The position numbers and the translations under genes were made by a program. Positions 1 to 4,780 of a stretch of DNA of 6,079 nt are shown here, in pieces; within the stretch, counting starts at the first letter, position 1; each line of letters opens with the position of its first letter. The notes under the pieces are model-generated. The model saw nothing but the letters and a program-made list of their open reading frames with translations, did not search any database and was not told the origin of the DNA. Where the stretch lies: NCBI GenBank assembly GCA_002314565.1, contig DCGL01000097.1, forward strand, positions 1 to 6,079. The letters are read 5' to 3'. The DNA is from Clostridiales bacterium UBA1779. Its GTDB lineage: Bacteria; Bacillota; Clostridia; Oscillospirales; CAG-272.

Positions 1-56
1 CCTCGGCTCAGAATCTTTAAGCAGAAAATATGTATTTACCCTCCGAGGCCTTTTTT
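1..56 (+). terminator. Possible terminator of a gene left of the window (weak)
   Basis: CCTCGG at 1-6 is complementary to CCGAGG at 43-48, and the right arm is followed by CC and six T residues at 51-56. That is the order expected of a Rho-independent terminator read on the plus strand. The loop of 36 bases is unusually long and the left arm sits at the window edge, so the stem may extend outside or be chance. If real, it would end a plus-strand gene converging on the NUDIX operon. The rest of 1-108 holds no supported gene. Confidence 0.25.
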
Positions 57-108
57 GACCTCCTCAAATCTCCTACAATTATTTTACACCAAGATTATCG
101 TGCACAGG

Positions 109-585
109 TTATTGCGGCAAATCAAGCCTTTTCCCGTTCAGAATAGCATAGTCAAGACAGTCACCGGTATAAGACAGCTTCAGCGAGAAGAAAGGAGCCC
201 CCTCTTCGAGCAAGCGCAGAAAGATTTTGTCCCCTTCCCATTGCGGAAGCTTTGCAAAATCCGACTTCTTTATCCAGGCAGGTTCCCCTTCATCACAGGC
301 TGTCATATTGCCGGTAAATTCAGTCGCAGTGAAAAGATGCATATATTCCGTTTCGTATTTGTCCGAAACGAATGTGACTATTCCGCGGTATGAGTATTCG
401 GTAAGTGTAAGACCGGTTTCTTCGCGTACCTCGCGCAGAATGCAGTCCTCGGGACTTTCTTTATCCTCGAATTTTCCGCCGAATCCAATCCACTTGTCGT
501 GGTTGAGGTCATTCTGCTTCTTTGTTCTGTGAAGCAAGAGCCACTCGTCGCCACGGGAAATATAGCAAAGCGTACTGTTTATCAT
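109..585 (-). CDS. NUDIX hydrolase, MutT/MTH1-like (probable 8-oxo-dGTP diphosphatase)
   Basis: A 158-residue NUDIX enzyme, predicted to hydrolyse a nucleoside triphosphate to its monophosphate plus pyrophosphate in the cytoplasm. Oxidised dGTP, which would otherwise be misincorporated into DNA, is the best guess for the substrate. The complete Nudix box runs from Gly37 to Leu59 in the form GX5EX7REVXEEXGL: Glu43, Arg51, Glu52, Glu55 and Glu56, the metal-binding and catalytic positions, are all present. The preceding KWIGFGGK (31-38) and the later EPAWI (101-105) and PQWEGD (114-119) resemble MTH1-type 8-oxo-dGTPases more than ADP-ribose or Ap4A hydrolases. Length is normal for a single-domain NUDIX protein. 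The ATG overlaps the stop of the upstream HAD gene as ATGA and no Shine-Dalgarno is visible, so translation is probably coupled. It is the last visible gene of its operon. Substrate is inferred; the family is certain. Confidence 0.93.
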   Translation of the reverse strand: MINSTLCYISRGDEWLLLHRTKKQNDLNHDKWIGFGGKFEDKESPEDCILREVREETGLTLTEYSYRGIVTFVSDKYETEYMHLFTATEFTGNMTACDEGEPAWIKKSDFAKLPQWEGDKIFLRLLEEGAPFFSLKLSYTGDCLDYAILNGKRLDLPQ

Positions 586-1205
586 TTTATAATATCAATA
601 ACGTCAAAAAGTCTGTCAACGCGGTAATCGACCTCGGTTTTGTCATAATAATGTTCGGGGTCAAAGAGACAGCCGGCAATTCCGGCATTTCTTCCGCTGT
701 CGGTATCGAGGTCGCGGTCACCTACGATAATCGTATCGGCTTTTTTCATCTCATACTTGCCCATAAGATAATAGCAGCCGTGGGGTGAGGGTTTGCGCTC
801 AACCGGAGTCGTGGCGTCGAGAATTCCGTCAAACAGGTCCTGCCAGCCCCAGACCTTCAGCATCGTACCGACTATGGCGCCGGAGTGCGAAAAGATATAG
901 TTGTGACCACCATTGGCTTTGACGAATTCAAGCAGTTCTCTTGCCCCTTCCATCGGGAATTGCTCTGCCGGAGCGCGAAGGTTATGAAATTCATGAAAGT
1001 CCTTCGAGATTATTTTTATATCTTCAACCGGATATTTATACTGCTTGATACAGTGTCCGACGCTGACCTTCAGATAATCGTATACGTTTTCATACGTATC
1101 TTCAATCCCGTACTTTTGAAGAACGTCGAGGAAACAATTTGCAAAACAGGGATAAGAATCACTCAGAGTGCCGTCAAAATCATAGATAACGTTCGGATAT
1201 CTCAT
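582..1205 (-). CDS. HAD-superfamily phosphatase (HAD-IA, phosphoglycolate phosphatase-like)
   Basis: A 207-residue cytoplasmic haloacid dehalogenase-fold hydrolase that should remove phosphate from a small metabolite through a phospho-aspartate intermediate. All four HAD motifs are visible: motif I DFDGTLSDS with nucleophile Asp9 and acid/base Asp11; motif II IFSHS with Ser106; motif III Lys138 in ERKPSP; motif IV VGDRDLD with Asp163 and Asp167 for magnesium. The helical stretch between motifs I and II (about 15-85) is the usual cap of subfamily IA enzymes. The GDRDLDTDSGRNAG block is typical of the phosphoglycolate phosphatase/nucleotidase group, but the true substrate cannot be read from sequence. 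GAGG at 1213-1216 lies seven bases before the ATG, supporting this start. The gene overlaps the upstream membrane-protein gene and the downstream NUDIX gene by four bases each (ATGA), so the three are co-transcribed. Pairing with a NUDIX enzyme would fit nucleotide or metabolite clean-up, but that is inference. Confidence 0.9.
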   Translation of the reverse strand: MRYPNVIYDFDGTLSDSYPCFANCFLDVLQKYGIEDTYENVYDYLKVSVGHCIKQYKYPVEDIKIISKDFHEFHNLRAPAEQFPMEGARELLEFVKANGGHNYIFSHSGAIVGTMLKVWGWQDLFDGILDATTPVERKPSPHGCYYLMGKYEMKKADTIIVGDRDLDTDSGRNAGIAGCLFDPEHYYDKTEVDYRVDRLFDVIDIIK

Positions 1206-1849
1206 TTATCATCCTCGTTTCCGAGCTTTTTCTTTTTCTTTTCTTCTGCCTTAATTTCCCTGTCTTCGGGGGTTTCGGGGATGAAGATATTGGTCAGATG
1301 CCAGTTCTTTCTTCCGAATATATATCCGAGAGTGCAGGCAACGATTACGGGAATTGCAGGAAGCAGGAAATACCAAATGGTTGAGCCGAACCGCAATGTT
1401 TCATTAACGTGAATCACCATAATACCGCGCATATATCCGTTATAAACGAAATTGACGAATACCAATATTCCCTCAAGAACTTCCGTCCCCTCCGGAAAAG
1501 CCAGAGCAATGGCTTTGAAAATAAAAAGCAAGACGTCAACCGCAGAGCCGAATAAACCTATATAAAGTCCTGTGAGCTTCGGGGAATCAATTCCGGCTGC
1601 CTCGTCGGCACTCGCCAGCTTCCAGATTTCTCCGTAAAGCAGAAACATCAGAAAACCGATGCAGACAACTGAAAGTCCGAGCTTTGCAATATCCGTTTCA
1701 AAGAAAGAAACGCAGGTAAGACCGAATATACCGAAAATAGTATGGAAGGCAAAGGCCTTTACAACGTCATATGAATATCTGTGCCAGAAGTTTTTCAATT
1801 TTTTGTTCTCCGTTAAAATATATTGTTTGAACTGCATATTCAAGCGCAT
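1202..1849 (-). CDS. Multi-pass membrane protein of unknown function
   Basis: I do not recognise the family. The 215-residue product has four or five hydrophobic segments, near residues 29-50, 55-73, 92-118, perhaps 122-147, and 156-178. The N-terminus is basic. The C-terminal tail from about residue 180 is highly charged, with a run of five lysines (204-208) and an acidic end, and is probably cytoplasmic. No catalytic motif or transporter signature is visible. It is the first gene of the minus-strand operon, directly behind two sigma-A-like promoters. Its stop overlaps the HAD start. The start is uncertain: the first ATG (1849) and a second ATG at 1837 both lack a Shine-Dalgarno, whereas a TTG at 1798 (codon 18) has GGAG nine bases upstream. 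A protein of 198 residues starting at that TTG would keep every membrane segment. A role in envelope or transport is possible but not shown. Confidence 0.8.
   Translation of the reverse strand: MRLNMQFKQYILTENKKLKNFWHRYSYDVVKAFAFHTIFGIFGLTCVSFFETDIAKLGLSVVCIGFLMFLLYGEIWKLASADEAAGIDSPKLTGLYIGLFGSAVDVLLFIFKAIALAFPEGTEVLEGILVFVNFVYNGYMRGIMVIHVNETLRFGSTIWYFLLPAIPVIVACTLGYIFGRKNWHLTNIFIPETPEDREIKAEEKKKKKLGNEDDK
1808..1811 (-). promoter_or_regulatory. Candidate ribosome binding site for an internal TTG start of the membrane protein
   Basis: GGAG read on the minus strand, with nine bases before TTG at 1798-1796, in frame with the membrane-protein gene. The upstream ATGs at 1849 and 1837 have nothing resembling GGAGG before them, and the predicted transcription starts fall close to 1849. 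Use of this TTG would leave a normal leader of roughly 50-60 bases. It could still be coding sequence only (Thr-Glu codons). Confidence 0.4.
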
Positions 1850-1859
1850 TATCTGTATT

Positions 1860-1894
1860 ATTATATATTATAAACCATAATATTTCAATATCAA
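1860..1894 (-). promoter_or_regulatory. Two overlapping sigma-A-type promoters for the membrane protein-HAD-NUDIX operon
   Basis: Reading the minus strand, TTGATA at 1894-1889 and TATAAT at 1872-1867 are separated by 16 bases. TTGAAA at 1888-1883 and a second TATAAT at 1865-1860 are separated by 17 bases. Both -10 boxes match the consensus perfectly. The predicted transcription starts lie around 1860 and 1853, only a few bases before the first ATG at 1849. Either a very short leader or a downstream start codon follows from this. Because the region is AT-rich, one of the two pairs may be chance. Confidence 0.6.
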
Positions 1895-1937
1895 GTAATA
1901 AAAAACAGTATTTATTCCTAAAGACTCGTCAAAATTC

Positions 1938-1966
1938 TTGCATTTTACGCAATTATAAAGTATAAT
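1938..1966 (+). promoter_or_regulatory. Sigma-A-type promoter for the recombinase/MutS-like operon
   Basis: TTGCAT at 1938-1943 (TTG conserved, the other three -35 positions off consensus) and a perfect TATAAT at 1961-1966 are separated by 17 bases. Transcription would begin near 1973, giving a leader of about 24 bases. GGCGGT at 1985-1990 is a one-mismatch Shine-Dalgarno six bases before the ATG at 1997. It is divergent from the left-facing promoters, with about 44 bases between the opposing -35 boxes. No clear operator palindrome was seen between them. Confidence 0.6.
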
Positions 1967-1996
1967 AATATAAATTCTATTTTTGGCGGTAACACA

Positions 1997-3106
1997 ATGA
2001 GTACAGAATACAGACGCGAGGATTATCCCCCGCTGCTTCAGGATTTTGCGGGATACAAGGCGATAATCCAGGCATCGTCTCTGAATACGGTCAACGAATA
2101 TATGCACGACCTGAGAACCTTTTTCAGATATATCATCTGCAAAAGGGCGGGCGTAACCTACAATCCGGAAGAGCCGGCATTTACCGACCTTACGGGTCTT
2201 GACCTTGATTTCTTTAAAAGCATAAGGGAGTCCGATATTTACGACTTTCTTTTCTCCTGCGAAAGAGATCTGAGAAACGCTCCTGCAGCACGTGCGCGCA
2301 AGCTTTCATCAATTAAGGGCTTTTACAAATATCTTTCGGCGAAGAGAAATCTCATAACGGAAAATCCGGCTGTAAATATCGAAGCTCCGAAGAAAAAGCA
2401 GGCACTGCCGAAGTACCTGACGTACGACGAGTCTGTTCTGCTTCTCAACACCGTCAGAACTGACGCTGAAGCCCGTACGGCTGAGGCAAGAATCCGCAAC
2501 TGGACCATGATTACGCTCTTCCTCAACTGCGGAATGCGTCTTTCAGAACTTGTCGGAATAAATATCGGCGATATTGACAAGAACCTGCGCTCGGTCAGAG
2601 TCATCGGTAAGGGCAACAAGGAAAGAATCATTTATCTGAATCAGGCCTGCAGAACCGCTCTTGAAGAGTATCTTCCGCTTCGCAATTCCCCACTGAAAAT
2701 GGGAGTTCAGACCCGTGCCCTCTTTCTTTCAGGGCGCAATAAGCGTATCAGCAACCGCACCGTTCAGTGGAACGTCGAGAAGTATCTCGAAAAGGCCGGT
2801 CTCGGTTACAGACATCTCTCGGTTCACAAGCTGCGTCATACGGCGGCAACTCTGATGTATCAGAACGGAGGGGTTGACGTAAGGGTACTGAAAGAAATTC
2901 TCGGGCACGAACAGCTCAATACAACTCAGATTTATACTCATGTATCAAACAGCGAAATTCAGGCGGCTATGGAAAAAAATCCGCTTTCGGGACTTACGGA
3001 TATTCCCGAAGATATTCTAAATCCGCCCTTCGAGTCTGCCACCGGCGAAGCAGCCGACGTAGGACGTGAAGATATTGAACCCGACGGCGAAACTGCCGAA
3101 GATTAA
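1997..3106 (+). CDS. xerC: Tyrosine recombinase, XerC/XerD type
   Basis: A 369-residue site-specific recombinase that cuts and rejoins DNA through a 3'-phosphotyrosine intermediate. Xer enzymes of this type normally resolve chromosome dimers at dif in the cytoplasm. The N-terminal SAM-like DNA-binding domain covers about residues 12-118, including the SSIKGFYKYL helix (104-113). The C-terminal catalytic domain covers about 140-325 and has the full set of active-site residues: Arg181 (CGMRLSEL), Lys205 (GKGNKER), His277 and Arg280 (HKLRH), His304 (LGHEQL) and nucleophile Tyr313 (QIYTH). It is longer than the usual 295-310 residues because of an enlarged N-domain loop (about 50-80) and an acidic tail from about 328 to 369. 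Both traits occur, as I recall, in clostridial Xer-like proteins. Start is supported by the promoter and GGCGGT six bases upstream. XerC versus XerD cannot be decided from sequence alone, and a mobile-element integrase is less likely as no element genes or ends are seen. The next gene follows after 18 bases. Confidence 0.88.
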   Translation: MSTEYRREDYPPLLQDFAGYKAIIQASSLNTVNEYMHDLRTFFRYIICKRAGVTYNPEEPAFTDLTGLDLDFFKSIRESDIYDFLFSCERDLRNAPAARARKLSSIKGFYKYLSAKRNLITENPAVNIEAPKKKQALPKYLTYDESVLLLNTVRTDAEARTAEARIRNWTMITLFLNCGMRLSELVGINIGDIDKNLRSVRVIGKGNKERIIYLNQACRTALEEYLPLRNSPLKMGVQTRALFLSGRNKRISNRTVQWNVEKYLEKAGLGYRHLSVHKLRHTAATLMYQNGGVDVRVLKEILGHEQLNTTQIYTHVSNSEIQAAMEKNPLSGLTDIPEDILNPPFESATGEAADVGREDIEPDGETAED

Positions 3107-3124
3107 TTCAAAAAGGAAACTGAA

Positions 3125-4738
3125 ATGGAAAATACAACACTCGAGAATTTTTCTCTTCTCTACCCCGACGTAGAGACACAAAAGAACCATATGGAAGGCC
3201 GCGACTGCCCGGACATAAGCGAAACCGTATGTGATGAAATCGGACTGAACGAAATATTGAATCTTAAAAACTGCAAGGCATCAGACTTTTTCACGATGGA
3301 CCCCGATGTCATAAGATACAGAATGGAATCCTTCCGCGATATGCTCGACAATCCCGGACTCATAGACACTCTCAACAAGCTGCTTCCGATTCTTAACGAT
3401 ATACTCGAGCTTCGCCGTCTTGAGGCGGATAACGGCACAGACGACGATTATCTTTCAAGTATTACCGAAATTGAACTGTATATTTCATCAGTGGATACTC
3501 TCGACGACGGACTCAATGCTGTACGCGGAAGTCTGCGCGGTCAGGCTTTCATAAGACTCTGCGACTTTATCAACGAGCTTGCCGAGAGCGATTATTACAG
3601 CGAGCTCAACGAACGTCTGTGCGAGCTCACCAACCGCGTCCGCGAGATTAAGAGCGTAACCATAGGTGTAAACCTGAATTCACAGCTCAAGCCGAGCTCT
3701 GCCGGAGTATTGTCGATTAATGCCGAGCCCTTTCATTCAGGTGACGTCATTGAAAAAATCATGCGTCTTAACTTCAAGAATGACGACTATACCTGCATTG
3801 CCAATCTCATTCCCTTTGACAGAAAGAACAACGAAAACCAGAAGGCTGCACTGTCAAACGCTTTCAGCTCCGCCATTACCGAAGTTTACAAATCTTCCCT
3901 GCATTCCTGGAAAAAGATCGTTCAGCAATATATTCTTGAAAAGACCGACTTTCTTCTCAATCTGATTCCGGAGTTCGAATTTCTCATCAAGGGCACTCGT
4001 CTTATGCAGTCTCTGACTGAGTCGGGCGAGCAGCTCTGCGTTCCCGAGATTGCCGACGCTTCGAAATGCGCTTACGAGGCTTACGAGCTCTACAATCCTC
4101 AGGTAGCGCTGAGACACACCTCACACGCAATGATAACAAATGACCTGGTATTTGACTCAGAAGCCCGCATTTACGTGCTCTCAGGACCTAACAGAGGCGG
4201 TAAATCGGTCATCACCTGCGCGCTGGGGCTTTCTCAGGCTATGATGCAGCTCGGACTTTTCGTTCCCGCCGCAAGAGCACGTATTTCCCCCTGCGACGGA
4301 ATTTTCACTCACTTCCCCACGGGAGCCGAGGATACTATCGACAAGGGACGTCTCGGCGAGGAATGCGCAAGACTCGGTCAGATCTTTGAAGCCGTTACTG
4401 ACCGTTCTCTCGTCCTTCTCGACGAGTCCCTGTCATCAACAGGAGCCTATGAAGCTTCGTACATCGCCGCAGAGGTTCTGTCGGGATTTGCAATGGCCGG
4501 CTGCCGCACGCTCTTCTCAACGCATCTGCACGAGCTCACTGCATTTATTAAGGACATTAATGAAAAGTCACGTGCAGAAGGAGGCTATCCGATTGACACA
4601 CTCGTAGCCGGGATGGAATCCGGAGAGAGATCGTTCAAGATTAACCGGGCAAAGCCGGACGGAAAGTCGTACGCAAGGGATATTGCGGATAAGTTCGGAC
4701 TGTCATATGAGTCAATAATGAAGAAGATTAAGAGATAA
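3125..4738 (+). CDS. MutS-like ATPase lacking the mismatch-recognition domain
   Basis: A 537-residue member of the MutS ATPase family, about 60 percent the length of true MutS. Residues about 41-330 look like the helical core/lever region (a start resembling 'phase of R...F' at DPDVIRYRMESF, 59-70). The ABC-type ATPase domain follows: Walker A GPNRGGKS (354-361), a GRLGEECARLGQIF stretch (408-421), Walker B SLVLLDE with Asp433 and Glu434, a signature-like SLSSTGAYEAS (435-445), and the switch histidine His467 in STHLHEL. The N-terminal mismatch-binding domain with its Phe-x-Glu motif is absent, and so are the Smr nuclease domain and long coiled-coil pattern of MutS2. It is therefore unlikely to be the canonical mismatch sensor. 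It may bind other DNA structures, such as branched DNA or recombination intermediates, but this is inference. AAAGGA lies seven bases before the ATG. It is 18 bases behind the Xer gene, with no terminator or promoter between, so the two share a transcript. It ends at a strong terminator. Confidence 0.85.
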   Translation: MENTTLENFSLLYPDVETQKNHMEGRDCPDISETVCDEIGLNEILNLKNCKASDFFTMDPDVIRYRMESFRDMLDNPGLIDTLNKLLPILNDILELRRLEADNGTDDDYLSSITEIELYISSVDTLDDGLNAVRGSLRGQAFIRLCDFINELAESDYYSELNERLCELTNRVREIKSVTIGVNLNSQLKPSSAGVLSINAEPFHSGDVIEKIMRLNFKNDDYTCIANLIPFDRKNNENQKAALSNAFSSAITEVYKSSLHSWKKIVQQYILEKTDFLLNLIPEFEFLIKGTRLMQSLTESGEQLCVPEIADASKCAYEAYELYNPQVALRHTSHAMITNDLVFDSEARIYVLSGPNRGGKSVITCALGLSQAMMQLGLFVPAARARISPCDGIFTHFPTGAEDTIDKGRLGEECARLGQIFEAVTDRSLVLLDESLSSTGAYEASYIAAEVLSGFAMAGCRTLFSTHLHELTAFIKDINEKSRAEGGYPIDTLVAGMESGERSFKINRAKPDGKSYARDIADKFGLSYESIMKKIKR

Positions 4739-4742
4739 TTTT

Positions 4743-4776
4743 AAAAAATCACAGAGGATTTCCCCTGTGATTTTTT
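4743..4776. terminator. Bidirectional Rho-independent terminator
   Basis: Fifteen-base arms at 4743-4757 and 4762-4776, complementary except for one A-C mismatch, enclose a four-base loop (ATTT). The outer six base pairs are A-run on the left and T-run on the right, so each strand reads as a stem followed by U residues. It begins five bases after the stop of the MutS-like gene and ends five bases before the stop of the protease gene. It can therefore terminate both convergent transcripts. Confidence 0.9.
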
Positions 4777-4780
4777 ATTA

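Noticed and set aside
2..58. C-terminal end of a plus-strand gene (18 codons then TGA) entering from the left edge
   Set aside because: The fragment is too short to recognise, and the same bases can be read as a terminator hairpin instead; no codon or family evidence supports it.
885..1412. Plus-strand open frame of 175 codons opposite the HAD and membrane-protein genes
   Set aside because: It lies entirely antisense to two genes with clear family motifs or membrane topology, spans their junction, and its low-complexity Phe/Ser run is just the complement of the lysine-rich tail.
1851..1878. Possible dif site (Xer target) in the divergent promoter region, with a TATATA centre flanked by TTAT
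   Set aside because: Only the AT core resembles Firmicute dif as I remember it. The 11-base arms match poorly (about 4 and 6 of 11), and the same bases are explained by two TATAAT boxes.
1898..1917. AATAAA ... TTTATT inverted repeat between the divergent promoters, a possible operator
   Set aside because: Six-base AT-only arms around an 8-base centre are expected by chance in such AT-rich DNA, and no known repressor motif is matched.
1868..2107. Minus-strand open frame covering the intergenic region and the start of the recombinase gene
   Set aside because: It overlaps the promoters on both strands, has no ribosome site evidence and no recognisable domain.
1997..3106. Recombinase as integrase of a prophage or integrative element
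   Set aside because: No excisionase, phage, conjugation or transposition gene is nearby, no tRNA gene or direct-repeat attachment site was seen, and the neighbours look like ordinary chromosomal genes.
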